Shown: positions 18,385 to 27,519, counted from the first letter of the stretch. The stretch is DNA of 54,239 bases from an uncultured Alphaproteobacteria bacterium (GCA_902580265.1 CACHJY010000008.1:1-54239), one strand, 5' to 3'. Program-made: numbers and translations. The notes: generated by a model not told the origin, from the sequence alone.

Positions 18385-18611
18385 TTGTATTTTTCAAAAC
18401 TCGAAGAAAATATATTTGAAAGATGAGAAGTCAGAAAAAGAACACGCAGAAGTTATGTCTGATTTTAGTTTGGAGATTGTTTATAAGAGTTTCGTTAACA
18501 TGGTAAATTAATTTGTATCAAGGAAATAGAAGATAGGGACCAAAATTTAAAGTTTTTGTGAATTAAACGGAATTTGTTTATACTTTTTACAATTTTTCAT
18601 GGACTTACACT

Positions 18612-19349
18612 ATGATACACGTTGATGATTTTGGACGTTCGAAGAAGATCTCCAGAGATATTTTACGAATGGTTAAAAAGGGAAAGATTTCACAGGTTTC
18701 AGTTATGTTAGGGTTTGTCGACAGCAAGATATTATTACAATTAAAGAGGACCAAAGTACCAATTCGTCTTCATTTAAACTTAACTGAACAGGTTGAAAAA
18801 TTTTCTAAAGACTTTTCTAGCATGTCTTTTTGGGAACTTGTGTTTGCAAATAAGAGAAAAAGACACCATGTTACGAAGGAAATTGATCGCCAAATAAAAG
18901 AGTTTATGGAGATTTATAATTTAAAAAAAATTAGACTAGATGGACATCAGCACGTCCATTTTATTCCATGGATTTACAAATATCTTTGCAGAAAATCTGT
19001 CTATAATATTTATGAGATGAGATACCCAGTGGAACCGTTACATTTTATCAGTTTTAGGCATACCTTTTCTCAGAAATTTCTCAGAAATTTAATTGCTATG
19101 CTTCTTTTAAAAATTTTTTCAATTTTTAATGAAAAGCGAACAAATCAAAAGTTCTTTGGAGTATTGTATACCAACATGTACGACAAAACTATTCTTAACC
19201 ATCAAAAGAAAAAATTCAATTCAATTATTGATAAAGAAATTCTCCTTCATATTGGTGTTGCAGAAATGAATGAAAAGACTTTATTCACGCGCAAACAATT
19301 TATATATAACTCATCAAGACAAAGAAAAATTGAATCAGATTTGTTATGA
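18612..19349 (+). CDS. YdjC/ChbG-family carbohydrate deacetylase
   Basis: The 245 residues begin at the family's DD motif (HVDDFG, Asp5-Asp6), followed by RLHLNLTE (His54) and DGHQHVHFIP (His112, His114, His116). Together these supply the metal ligands of YdjC-type deacetylases. Such enzymes remove N-acetyl groups from N-acetylhexosamine-containing substrates. The stop overlaps the start of the formyltransferase gene by four bases (ATGA), so the two are coupled. The N-terminus is a few residues shorter than usual because no upstream in-frame start exists. Acting before the formyltransferase, it would expose an amine for formylation. Confidence 0.82.
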   Translation: MIHVDDFGRSKKISRDILRMVKKGKISQVSVMLGFVDSKILLQLKRTKVPIRLHLNLTEQVEKFSKDFSSMSFWELVFANKRKRHHVTKEIDRQIKEFMEIYNLKKIRLDGHQHVHFIPWIYKYLCRKSVYNIYEMRYPVEPLHFISFRHTFSQKFLRNLIAMLLLKIFSIFNEKRTNQKFFGVLYTNMYDKTILNHQKKKFNSIIDKEILLHIGVAEMNEKTLFTRKQFIYNSSRQRKIESDLL

Positions 19350-20131
19350 AAATTAAACCTATGTCTTTTGTGATAGTCATCGATGAAACTAATTTCTTTC
19401 ACCCTTCTTTTATAAGGAGTTTGGTAGAAAAACTCATTAATAGAAACGCAAAAATTTTAGTTGGTTTGGTTGTAAAAACAAAAAAAACAAACTCTCTTGA
19501 ATATTATCTATTTCGTAATTTGTACCGCCTATCATTGAGGGAACTACTAATAATGACCGTTAAATTGGCATACTATATATTCTTCAAAAACATCTTGCGT
19601 TACTTTAAAGTTTTTCTTTCAGTTGAAGCAGTTTTAAAAGATTTAAGTATTGAGTATTTTTATGTAGAAAATGATGTGAATAAACCCCTCTACATAAAAA
19701 AAATTAAAGATTTTAAACCAGACATAATAATATCTAGTTGCTCTGTTCTTTTTAAAAAAGAATTGTTAAAAATTCCGAGACAAGGATGCATCAACCGCCA
19801 CAGTTCCTTACTTCCTTCTTATGGCGGAGTATACCCAATTTTTAATGCTATTGCAGATGGAAAAAAATATGCCGGAGTAACAATTCATAAAATGACAGAG
19901 AGAATAGACGAAGGAGATATCCTTGCTCAAGAAAGAGTTTGTTTTGATAAAGAAACTCTTTCAGAAATATACAAACGATGTTTTAATATTAGCGCAGATC
20001 TTATTATTACTGCTTTAGAGAATCTTAAAAAAAATAAAGTCATCGTTTCGAAAGAAGAGAAGTCATATTTTAGTTTTCCAAACAGGGAAAGATGGATAAA
20101 ATTTAGGCGAAATGGCGGTCAATTTTTTTAA
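19346..20131 (+). CDS. Formyltransferase family protein, probable sugar N-formyltransferase
   Basis: The C-terminal half holds the Formyl_trans_N active site: Asn and His in INRHSSLLPSYGG and Asp in DEGDIL, the Asn-His-Asp triad that transfers formyl from N10-formyltetrahydrofolate. GVYPIFNAIADG and YAGVTIHKM support the family. The first about 110 residues are divergent and rich in Lys and hydrophobic residues. Overlap with the YdjC deacetylase suggests the target is an amine produced by that enzyme. Methionyl-tRNA formyltransferase is excluded by the poor N-terminal match and the context. Confidence 0.78.
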   Translation: MKIKPMSFVIVIDETNFFHPSFIRSLVEKLINRNAKILVGLVVKTKKTNSLEYYLFRNLYRLSLRELLIMTVKLAYYIFFKNILRYFKVFLSVEAVLKDLSIEYFYVENDVNKPLYIKKIKDFKPDIIISSCSVLFKKELLKIPRQGCINRHSSLLPSYGGVYPIFNAIADGKKYAGVTIHKMTERIDEGDILAQERVCFDKETLSEIYKRCFNISADLIITALENLKKNKVIVSKEEKSYFSFPNRERWIKFRRNGGQFF

Positions 20132-20294
20132 CAAAATAATCAAAAAATATACTAATAATCTAGGATTAAAGAACCCTTAACTAAATCGCAAGCGCTCAAA
20201 TTAGCAGATGTTAACTCGTGCTTTAAATTTACTCGACAGTTACAAATTGGGATCTATAGACTAAATATGATTAGGAGTCATAAAATTAATATAG

Positions 20295-20369
<75 letters not shown>

Positions 20370-20418
20370 ACAAAATTTGAATACATTAACTTTGGTTGTT
20401 TGTCCAATTCTTATTGTA

Positions 20419-21399
20419 TTAAAATAACAGTTTCAATGGAATTTTCTCACGTTTACGTTCTAACTCAAAAATCCCACTATTTGTCCAGCCCCAAATTCTG
20501 TTTTTTTCAGTCTCTTTAGAAAAAGACATTGAAATTTTGTCAAAAATATCTTTTCTATCTTCTTTGGAGCAGGGTAGAAAATCAATGAGAATTTTTCCTC
20601 CAAATCCAAATCCCTGGATTACCCTAGCAATTTCATTACAAGCACTTAAGTTTATTTCCTTCTTAGTCAGTTTATGGTTTTTTCCTGAATTCACATCAAT
20701 AGTTAAAAAGGCGTTAGTTTGCTCAAATATTAAATATGACCCATTTTTTAAATTAAGCTTCCCTTCTCTAATTTCCATTAGTTGGTCCCAAATACCTAAT
20801 CTGTCAAAAATCCCCTTTTCTTCAATAACATGACAAAAATTCGTCCCGTATTTTTCTAGAGATATTTGTCTAGCCAGCCCGTCATAGTAAATATTGTTTG
20901 TTGATAAAACACTTTTTATCTTCTGCATTCGTTTTATAGCTTTTTCTAATTCGTTTTTCAGTTCTGACACCTCAACGCTAGCTATACTCGATCTACAAAT
21001 CACATAAGTATCTTCAAGAATATTTAGGTTTGATTTCAAAAGGTTCATTACCCTTTTTCTTTCAAATTTTTTTGGTAGTTTTTTTGAAAAAGAAATTCCT
21101 TTTTTGCTCAGCTTCAAAATGAAATATTTTGAAATAACTTTCAAAGTGTCCGTAAATAGTTGAGGTTTTTGAAGTTCATAAAATATTTTTGATTGTAAGA
21201 TTAGAGATGAGCCCTCAATGTAAGTACTTTTTGATTTCAAGAATCCCTGATTACCATTTGGCAATCTAATAAAGTAACCTCCAATGCTAGAAATTTTTCG
21301 TTCTATTTTAGCCCTTAAAAAAGTATCAGGAGGATAAAAATTGGAACTTACTGGTGGATCGATATACACATCAATTATTTTGCTTGCGTTAAGCACCAC
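20419..21399 (-). CDS. Ribonuclease E/G family protein (short Rne/Rng form)
   Basis: An S1-like N-terminal region (IDVYIDPP, GGYFIRLPNGNQGFLK) is followed by the catalytic domain with FLTIDVNSGK and GGKILIDFLP, which provide the two metal-binding aspartates of RNase E/G. Alphaproteobacteria have such a short protein downstream of maf. The GTG at 21397-21399 is the only canonical start in frame, but conserved residues are still encoded upstream (ending [13 protein letters not shown]). An ATG at 21438-21440 overlaps the maf stop as ATGA and would give MKIIIDKYG if one more A were present, so the true N-terminus is probably there. yacG, usually next, is missing. Confidence 0.82.
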   Translation of the reverse strand: MVLNASKIIDVYIDPPVSSNFYPPDTFLRAKIERKISSIGGYFIRLPNGNQGFLKSKSTYIEGSSLILQSKIFYELQKPQLFTDTLKVISKYFILKLSKKGISFSKKLPKKFERKRVMNLLKSNLNILEDTYVICRSSIASVEVSELKNELEKAIKRMQKIKSVLSTNNIYYDGLARQISLEKYGTNFCHVIEEKGIFDRLGIWDQLMEIREGKLNLKNGSYLIFEQTNAFLTIDVNSGKNHKLTKKEINLSACNEIARVIQGFGFGGKILIDFLPCSKEDRKDIFDKISMSFSKETEKNRIWGWTNSGIFELERKREKIPLKLLF

Positions 21400-21436
21400 A
21401 ACAGCATGTCCCTGACCATACTTATCAATAATTATT

Positions 21437-22054
21437 TCATTTTTGGTTATGATTTTGAAAAAATCCCATTCCGGTCAACACGTTTATTAGCTTCGGAATC
21501 GGAAGGCCAACAACGTTGGAAAAACATCCTGAAATAAAAGGAAAAAAACTTTTTGCTCTTCCCTGTATACTATATGCTCCCGCGCATCCTTCCCATTCTC
21601 TGGAAACAAGATACTTGCTTATTTCATCTTCAGAAAGTAACTTCGTTTTTAAACATGTTTTAACTAAATTTAAACTTACCCTGCCATTGTGCTTAACACA
21701 AAAAGCAGTAAAAACACTATGTCTTCTACCGGAGAGGCTTCTTAAATGCTCTTTGGCTATTTTTTTATCAAACGTTTTCAGCAAAACGCGTCCACCAACT
21801 GTAACTATTGTATCTGCTGTAATTAAGAATGAATGACTATCAGAGGTAATTGAGTTGACTTTTTCTGAAGCAATCCTTTTTGCATAGTCTCTAGGAGTTT
21901 CATCAGCATTATATGACTCGTCGACATTTGGTACTTTTACAATATCGGGGACAATACCAACGGATTTCAGCAGCTTTTTTCTGGCCAAACTACCTGAACC
22001 TAAAATTAACAATTTATTTATATCGGTAGTTAATTCGACCTTTTGTAAGATCAT
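21437..22054 (-). CDS. maf: Maf-family nucleotide pyrophosphatase
   Basis: The 205 residues show [19 protein letters not shown], the Maf start motif, then [18 protein letters not shown] and [11 protein letters not shown] with the base-recognition and metal residues. Maf proteins hydrolyse non-canonical or modified nucleoside triphosphates and so protect nucleic acids. The ATG at 22054 overlaps infA by 41 bases; a TTG at 22010-22012 just after the infA stop would give a more typical N-terminus. It sits between infA and the ribonuclease gene, its normal alphaproteobacterial position. Confidence 0.88.
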   Translation of the reverse strand: MILQKVELTTDINKLLILGSGSLARKKLLKSVGIVPDIVKVPNVDESYNADETPRDYAKRIASEKVNSITSDSHSFLITADTIVTVGGRVLLKTFDKKIAKEHLRSLSGRRHSVFTAFCVKHNGRVSLNLVKTCLKTKLLSEDEISKYLVSREWEGCAGAYSIQGRAKSFFPFISGCFSNVVGLPIPKLINVLTGMGFFQNHNQK

Positions 22055-22232
22055 AGGGGGTCATTTCAACTTGCACCTTGTCGCCGGCAAGAACCCTAAT
22101 TCTATTTTTTCGCATCTTCCCAGCCGTATGGGCTATTATTTCATGCCCATTCTCTAGTTCCACTCTAAATGTAGCATTTGGAAGAAGCTCCTTTACCAGC
22201 CCAGGAAACTCTAGCATTTCTTCTTTGGCCAT
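22014..22232 (-). CDS. infA: Translation initiation factor IF-1
   Basis: The 72 residues match IF-1 throughout: [22 protein letters not shown], the RNA-binding S1 fold with [19 protein letters not shown], and [20 protein letters not shown]-1 binds the ribosomal A site during initiation. A ribosome binding site (GGAG) precedes the ATG. Translation coupling to maf through overlap is likely. Confidence 0.97.
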   Translation of the reverse strand: MAKEEMLEFPGLVKELLPNATFRVELENGHEIIAHTAGKMRKNRIRVLAGDKVQVEMTPYDLTKGRINYRYK

Positions 22233-22294
22233 TAAATCTCCAACGTTTTTATGTTGTTATAAATAAATTTTTTAAAAAATAAAGAATTTTTTAC

Positions 22295-22750
22295 TCATAA
22301 AAAATATTCTTGAAACCTTTGATTAATTTTGTCAAAAATAATATTTCTTATATTTCTATAGGAACCAAGTGTTTGGTTGACGTCATTTTCATTTTTCAAG
22401 GGTTCCTCTACAAGCCAATCCTCTATTATGACACTGGAATAAGCCGAATACTTTTGTACCTCCTGTGATGACTCTTTAGTTAAGGGAATTACGAGATCAA
22501 AGCTTCCTATGAAGCCACCTTGCTTTTCCATTTCACTTAGAGATCTTACTCTATGCTTACTTAATTTTACATCAATTTCATCACATACTTTTACAGTGAA
22601 GCCATCAATCTCAAGAGTATCAAAAATTCCAGCAGATTGGACGAATATCTTTTTTCCAATAAGTTTTTTAAATATCCCTTCTGCCATTGGGGACCTAATG
22701 GAATTATAGTTACAACAAAATAATACGGACTGAATGGAATTAATACCCAC
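22295..22750 (-). CDS. Low-molecular-weight protein-tyrosine-phosphatase-like protein
   Basis: The 151 residues carry the phosphate loop Cys13-X5-Arg19 (CNYNSIRSP) near the N-terminus, as in low-molecular-weight phosphatases and ArsC-like reductases. EDWLVEEP takes the place of the usual catalytic DP-containing loop. Alphaproteobacteria commonly carry this gene between UPF0262 and infA. The in vivo substrate is unknown. The gene starts five bases after UPF0262, so they share a transcript. Confidence 0.8.
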   Translation of the reverse strand: MGINSIQSVLFCCNYNSIRSPMAEGIFKKLIGKKIFVQSAGIFDTLEIDGFTVKVCDEIDVKLSKHRVRSLSEMEKQGGFIGSFDLVIPLTKESSQEVQKYSAYSSVIIEDWLVEEPLKNENDVNQTLGSYRNIRNIIFDKINQRFQEYFL

Positions 22751-22754
22751 TTTT

Positions 22755-23222
22755 TCACCTTTCGTATGTAAGAGCGTATATTAAAGTGAACATGCGTCTT
22801 GCAGTTTCGGTATCAGTCTCAACCCTTGATTCCAGTCGTTCTAATAAAACACGGGCACCTTCATTGTGAATTCCTTTTCGGCCCATATCTATAGCTTCAA
22901 TTTTATCAATGGGTAAATTTTTAACTGCATTGAAATAGCTTTTACAAATTGTATTATAGTCATTTATTATCTGTCTGAGTGGAGTAAGCGAAAGGAAAAA
23001 TGTTTTTAACACTTTATTAGTTTTTGCACTGACTTCAAAAACTAGAGAGTTACCACTTAACGAAATATTTAACTTGAGCTCTTTAAAAGAGTCGAAACCA
23101 ACTAACTGAAAAGAGTTTCTTTGAGTTAAGTCGTATATAGCAAGATTTTGTTCTTGCAACACTTCAGGTGTAGGTAAATTAAAATCATCTTGCTTAATAT
23201 TAATCGAGACCAGCTTTGACAT
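22755..23222 (-). CDS. UPF0262 family protein
   Basis: Starting at the ATG at 23220-23222 the product has 155 residues (MSKLVSINIKQDDFNLPTPE). It ends with GRKGIHNEGARVLLERLE and DTETARRMFTLIYALTY, the conserved core of UPF0262, a family restricted to alphaproteobacteria. The reading frame is open further upstream into hisD, but those residues are not family-like. It lies ten bases after hisD. Function is unknown; constant linkage to hisD and infA is its main feature. Confidence 0.85.
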   Translation of the reverse strand: MSKLVSINIKQDDFNLPTPEVLQEQNLAIYDLTQRNSFQLVGFDSFKELKLNISLSGNSLVFEVSAKTNKVLKTFFLSLTPLRQIINDYNTICKSYFNAVKNLPIDKIEAIDMGRKGIHNEGARVLLERLESRVETDTETARRMFTLIYALTYER

Positions 23223-23232
23223 TGTGCGCTTC

Positions 23233-24531
23233 TTATTTAAAATCTTTAAGCCTCTCTGACACAGAAAGTGAGTGGGCCTCAAGGCCTTCAGAGTCAGCTA
23301 ATTTTATTACAGCCAACCCAAGCTTTTTAAAACCTTCTTTGTTAACCTTAGTAACAGACACTCTTTTCATGAAATCAAAAACAGAAAGAGATGAAGAAAA
23401 CTTTGCAGTTCCATTTGTTGGAAGTACATGGTTCGAACCAGTAATATAATCTCCCATAGCTTCAGGAGACCAAAAACCTAAAAAAATAGACCCCGCATTC
23501 TTTATATCTCTCAAGTAGTTTTCAGCATTTGCAAAACAAAGTTGTAAGTGCTCAGGCGCAATTAAATTTGCCACCTCAATTGCCACCTTAAAATCTGGTA
23601 CAATAACAATAGCACCATATTTTTTCCAACTATTTCTGGCAATTTGCTTTCTTTTAAGTTTCTTTAAATAATTTTCGATTTCTTCTTCGACTTGCAAGGC
23701 ATATTCTCTATCATTGGTAATTAAGATAGCTTGTGCATTTTCATCGTGTTCGGCTTGAGCTAACAGGTCTATAGCAGCAAATTTCTTTGGCATGCTTTTA
23801 TCACAAATTAGTAATACTTCTGAGGGACCAGCCACAGAGTCTATGCCTACTTTACCAAAAACCTGTCTTTTAGCTTCCGCTACATATTCGTTTCCGGGAC
23901 CTGTAATTTTATCTACTTTTTTGACTGTCTCTGTACCAAAAGCAAGTGCTGCAATAGCTTGAACCCCTCCTACACGCAGAATTTTTGTAGTATCCATAGA
24001 AGCTGCTGCGTAAATCATAAGCGGATTATAAGTTTCATTTGAGCTTGGAGATGCCAGCACTATATCTTCCACACCAGCTATTTTCGCAGGAGCAATATTC
24101 ATAATAGCTGAAGAAGGATATGAAGCTTTTCCACCTGGCACATAAACTCCAACTCGCTCGATTGGTTTCCATAACCACCCAAGTTCAATTCCTAATTCAT
24201 CTTTCCAGGTGAGATTTTCAGGCATTTGCTTTTTATGGAATTGAAAAATCCTATCAATAGATAAATCGATTGCAGCTTTAGCATTTAAATCACATTTTCG
24301 TATACTTTCTTCAATTTCATTTGGTTTGAAAAAAAACCCCAAGCTTCTTAAATCTATGTTATCAAATTTCTTTGTATATTTTATTACGGCTGCATCTTTA
24401 TTAATCTTTACATCTTGAATTATTTCTCTGACAGCTTCCACAATTTGATAACTTGTTTTTTTTCTGGATTTCAAGAATTCGGAAAAGTTATAGTAAAACA
24501 TTTCATCCTCATAGAAAAAAATATTTTTCAT
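23233..24531 (-). CDS. hisD: Histidinol dehydrogenase
   Basis: HisD performs the last two oxidations of histidine synthesis (histidinol to histidine, two NAD, Zn). The 432 residues contain GVYVPGGKASYPSS, QAIAALAFGTETV, DLLAQAEHDENA (zinc Gln and His), IAPEHLQL, GDYITGSNHVLPT (zinc Asp) and EAHSLSV (zinc His). I start at the ATG at 24529-24531, two bases after the murA stop; ten further in-frame codons upstream overlap murA and look spurious. It is part of the murA-infA transcription unit. Confidence 0.95.
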   Translation of the reverse strand: MKNIFFYEDEMFYYNFSEFLKSRKKTSYQIVEAVREIIQDVKINKDAAVIKYTKKFDNIDLRSLGFFFKPNEIEESIRKCDLNAKAAIDLSIDRIFQFHKKQMPENLTWKDELGIELGWLWKPIERVGVYVPGGKASYPSSAIMNIAPAKIAGVEDIVLASPSSNETYNPLMIYAAASMDTTKILRVGGVQAIAALAFGTETVKKVDKITGPGNEYVAEAKRQVFGKVGIDSVAGPSEVLLICDKSMPKKFAAIDLLAQAEHDENAQAILITNDREYALQVEEEIENYLKKLKRKQIARNSWKKYGAIVIVPDFKVAIEVANLIAPEHLQLCFANAENYLRDIKNAGSIFLGFWSPEAMGDYITGSNHVLPTNGTAKFSSSLSVFDFMKRVSVTKVNKEGFKKLGLAVIKLADSEGLEAHSLSVSERLKDFK

Positions 24532-24533
24532 GC

Positions 24534-25814
24534 CTAAAACCTTTTTATCAAAGCACCACAATCACTAAGCTTTTGAATAATATTTTCATAGCCTCTGTCT
24601 ATGTGATGGATTTTATCAATTATAGTATGTCCTTCGGCAACTAAGCCAGCCAAAACCAGCGAAACTGAAGCTCGCAGATCAGTAGCCTTAACTGGTGCTC
24701 CCTTTAACTTATCAACCCCAGAAATTACAGCTTTGCGACCTTCTATCTCAATATTTGCTCCCATTCTAATAAGCTCTGGGACATGCATAAATCGATTTTC
24801 AAAAATTTGTTCTTCGATATTGGAAACCCCATTGGTAATAGACAATAGTGTCATCATTTGAGCCTGTAGATCAGTTGGAAACCCTGGAAAGGGTTCAGTT
24901 AAGATATTAGTACTATATGTTGATGAACTTTTTACTCTCTTCACCTGTAAATAATCTTTAAATTGAGTAACTTGCACACCTACTTCATACAGTTTTTCAA
25001 TAAAGTTTTCTAGCAGAGCGATGTTACCTCCAGTTAGCTTTATTTCTCCATCAGTAATGGCGCCCGCGATTATGTAGGTGCCGAGCTCAATCCTATCCAT
25101 GACCACATCATGGGTGGTTTCTCTTAAGTTATTTACTCCCTGAATAGTAATAACGCTATCCCCTTCACCTTGAATTTCACAACCCATGGATTTTAAACAT
25201 TTACACAAATCTATTATTTCTGGTTCTTTAGCTACATTAACTAATTCAGTTGTTCCTTTGGCAAGTACCGCTGCCATTATTGTGTTAGCTGTGGCACCAA
25301 CTGACTCAAATGGGAACTTAATTTTACACCCTTTCAAAGAACCTACGACCTTACCCTTGACATAACCATTTTCTATTGAAAAACGAGCTCCAAGCGCTTC
25401 AAGGGCCATCAAATGAAGGTTGACAGGCCTTGCTCCTATTGCACAACCTCCCGGAAGAGCCACTGTAGCTTGACCGAACCTTGTCAATAGTGGTCCTAAA
25501 ACCAAAATAGAAGCTCTCATTTTATTTACTATCTCATAGTCTGCTAAAAACAAACCATCATCCGTCATTTTAAGCTTAATTCTCTTCTCTGACTTATTAT
25601 AAACTACCTTACAGCCCAAGCTCTCTAGAAGCACCTTCATTGTGTGAACATCTGAAAGAAAGGGGACATTATTTAAAATCAACCTTTTTTCACTTAAAAG
25701 TGACACTGGCATCAAGGTTAAACACGAATTTTTTGCACCTGATATTGGTATAGTGCCAGATAACCTTTTTCCACCCTCGATAAAAATCTTCTCTTGCAAA
25801 TGACCCCTATTCAT
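24534..25814 (-). CDS. murA: UDP-N-acetylglucosamine 1-carboxyvinyltransferase
   Basis: MurA adds enolpyruvate from PEP to UDP-GlcNAc, the first committed step of peptidoglycan synthesis. The 426 residues have GGKRLSGTIPISGAKNS with the conserved Lys-Asn, PGGCAIGARPVNLH with the catalytic Cys (the fosfomycin-sensitive form), and GFPTDLQAQMM and RASVSLVLAGLVAEG. The ATG overlaps the stop of an upstream 44-codon gene as TAATG, so translation is coupled. It heads the housekeeping run. Confidence 0.95.
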   Translation of the reverse strand: MNRGHLQEKIFIEGGKRLSGTIPISGAKNSCLTLMPVSLLSEKRLILNNVPFLSDVHTMKVLLESLGCKVVYNKSEKRIKLKMTDDGLFLADYEIVNKMRASILVLGPLLTRFGQATVALPGGCAIGARPVNLHLMALEALGARFSIENGYVKGKVVGSLKGCKIKFPFESVGATANTIMAAVLAKGTTELVNVAKEPEIIDLCKCLKSMGCEIQGEGDSVITIQGVNNLRETTHDVVMDRIELGTYIIAGAITDGEIKLTGGNIALLENFIEKLYEVGVQVTQFKDYLQVKRVKSSSTYSTNILTEPFPGFPTDLQAQMMTLLSITNGVSNIEEQIFENRFMHVPELIRMGANIEIEGRKAVISGVDKLKGAPVKATDLRASVSLVLAGLVAEGHTIIDKIHHIDRGYENIIQKLSDCGALIKRF

Positions 25815-25948
25815 TAAATTTTATTTTTGTTTTCTTTTCTTAATTTAATGTTTCTTTTCAGAGCTTTAGCCAGCTTTTCGCTCCTTGTTACTTTCTTATT
25901 TTCTTTTTGTTCTTTTTCTTTTTTAACGATTTCATTTGAATATGACAC
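25814..25948 (-). CDS. Small basic protein coupled to murA (44 residues)
   Basis: A minus-strand frame from the GTG at 25946-25948 encodes 44 residues, extremely rich in Lys and Glu. Its C-terminal half TRSEKLAKALKRNIKLRKE resembles a small conserved alphaproteobacterial protein (type RxAxLAxALRxNLxRRK) that I recall near murA. Its stop shares one base with the murA start (TAATG), strong evidence of translation. Function is unknown; the basic helix suggests RNA binding or a regulatory leader. It is below usual gene-finding length cut-offs. Confidence 0.6.
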   Translation of the reverse strand: MSYSNEIVKKEKEQKENKKVTRSEKLAKALKRNIKLRKENKNKI

Positions 25949-25965
25949 GACATAAAACCTTTTAC

Positions 25966-25992
25966 TTTACAGACCTGATATATGTATATAAT
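25966..25992 (+). promoter_or_regulatory. Likely sigma-70 promoter of tRNA-Thr
   Basis: TTTACA (25966-25971), a 15-base spacer and a perfect TATAAT (25987-25992) lie 28 bases before the tRNA. The spacer is slightly short. The region also separates the tRNA from the divergent murA unit. Confidence 0.45.
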
Positions 25993-26020
25993 ACAACTAA
26001 AAAAAACTAAAGAGTTACTT

Positions 26021-26095
26021 GCTGCCGTAGCTCAGGGGTAGAGCACTCCCTTGGTAAGGGAGAGGCCGAGAGTTCAAATCTCTCCGGCAGCACCA
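26021..26095 (+). tRNA. tRNA-Thr (GGT)
   Basis: A complete cloverleaf is visible: acceptor GCTGCCG/CGGCAGC, D arm GCTC/GAGC, anticodon stem CTCCC/GGGAG with loop TTGGTAA (anticodon GGT), T arm GAGAG-TTCAAAT-CTCTC, discriminator A and encoded CCA. Confidence 0.97.
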
Positions 26096-26132
26096 GAGAG
26101 CTGATATTATAAAAACCTTTTAAGGCCTTGAA

Positions 26133-26954
26133 ATGAACTTTTTTCTAAAAACTATAGAGCGATACAAACATCCAGGAGTATATGGCATAATAAAACGTTT
26201 CCAAATTCCCACCAATTTTGTTCTTCATGTAGGTGGGAATATAGGTCAGGAGGCAAATGATTACGATGCATTAAACTTTAAGCAGATCTTATGGGTAGAA
26301 GGTTACCCTCCATCAGTTAAAAAATTAAAAGAAAATTTAAAAGATAAAAAAAATCATAAAATTATAGAATGCATGGTGTCCGATATACCTGAGGAAAAAG
26401 TTAACTTTACAGTTACCTATAATGTTCTAAAGCCAGATGATGAGTCTAGCTCAACGATGCTTACACCTACTCATTCCTGGCATACAGATTTATCTTGGAT
26501 AAAAGTTAAAAAAAAATTAAGGCTAAAGTGCTCGAGATTAGATTACGTCCTACCAAAAAAAGTTGATAATAATATATTAAACAATTTGGATCTGATCGTC
26601 TTTGACATCGAAGGTTCAGAATTGAAGGCTTTGAGATCGCTTGGAGACATCATTAACTTTCCAAAATTTGCAATTATTGAGTCAAGTATTAAAGAAAACT
26701 TCGTTAATGGCCCACTACTTAGAGACATTGACAATTTTATGTTTGAAAAAAACTTCAGACGAATATGGTTTAAAACCATAGGAACTCAAGGGGGTGATGC
26801 TGTGTACCAGAGAGTAAGAAAAGTGGGTGCATTACACAAAATTTATATGAAGCTAAATTCTCTTTTTTTATATATTTTCGCTAAGAGTAAATTAATTGTT
26901 TTATGGATAAGGTTCAAAATCTTAGTAAAAAAAATTACCAACTATAAGGGCTAA
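26133..26954 (+). CDS. FkbM-family methyltransferase
   Basis: The 273 residues carry the FkbM layout: VLHVGGNIGQEANDY as the SAM-binding loop, ILWVEGYPPSVKKLKENL, and LDLIVFDIEGSELKALRSLG. FkbM-type enzymes O-methylate sugars and small molecules and are common in glycan loci. A hydrophobic basic C-terminal tail (SLFLYIFAKSKLIVLWIRF) may anchor it to the membrane. It follows tRNA-Thr directly, outside the main polysaccharide block. Confidence 0.82.
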   Translation: MNFFLKTIERYKHPGVYGIIKRFQIPTNFVLHVGGNIGQEANDYDALNFKQILWVEGYPPSVKKLKENLKDKKNHKIIECMVSDIPEEKVNFTVTYNVLKPDDESSSTMLTPTHSWHTDLSWIKVKKKLRLKCSRLDYVLPKKVDNNILNNLDLIVFDIEGSELKALRSLGDIINFPKFAIIESSIKENFVNGPLLRDIDNFMFEKNFRRIWFKTIGTQGGDAVYQRVRKVGALHKIYMKLNSLFLYIFAKSKLIVLWIRFKILVKKITNYKG

Positions 26955-27171
26955 TAGTACAAATTTAATGCCCATTTTGCTACTTTTCACAGTAATTTCT
27001 CCCTAAAAAATTTAAAAGGGAACAAATTAAATTTAATGAATTAATGCTAGAGCCACTACACGTTTTTGAGTCTTAGCGAGCCAGCTAAAACTAAAGTAGT
27101 TTGCCAGCAAATCATAATTTTATCGTTTGCAAAAACAAAAAATTCTGGCATAGAACCTGCAAGAAAAGTTT

Positions 27172-27432
27172 ATGAAAAAAATAATCACTCCAATGACTTT
27201 TTTGTTACTTGTTTCATGCACGATCAATAATTTCGAAAGAGAAATTGATCAGTTGGTTTCTGAGGACTATTACTTTGGACTTCCGGGATCAAAGTTATTC
27301 TACCAAACGACTACGAAAGAGACGCAGGAAAAGTACCATTATTCCGAGTGTCGAAAAAAGATACATAGTCAAGAGCAGCTTAGAATTGAAAGCTGTGTTA
27401 GTTCATATTGGCTTAAAGCAAAGAGCTTGTAA
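27172..27432 (+). CDS. Small putative lipoprotein
   Basis: The N-terminus is a short lysine-started hydrophobic signal ending in a lipobox (LLVSC, Cys16), so the product should be a lipidated periplasmic or outer-membrane protein of about 70 mature residues. The mature part has Cys at YSECRKK and IESCVSS that could form a disulfide. I recognise no domain. It precedes the large exported protein by 87 bases on the same strand and could be its partner. Confidence 0.55.
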   Translation: MKKIITPMTFLLLVSCTINNFEREIDQLVSEDYYFGLPGSKLFYQTTTKETQEKYHYSECRKKIHSQEQLRIESCVSSYWLKAKSL

Positions 27433-27519
27433 GCAAAAAATTAAATTTTTTACTATTATTTTTCCCATTTTAGTCGAATATTATTAAGTCTAGAATAAGT
27501 TTGTGACTGAGATTTTTTT

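Noticed and set aside
26945..26975. GGGC/GCCC hairpin after the FkbM gene
   Set aside because: An 18-base loop with a four-pair stem and only a short T-run is too weak.
27209..27487. Plus-strand frame overlapping the small lipoprotein
   Set aside because: The lipoprotein frame has a signal and lipobox; the other is a shifted reading with no features.
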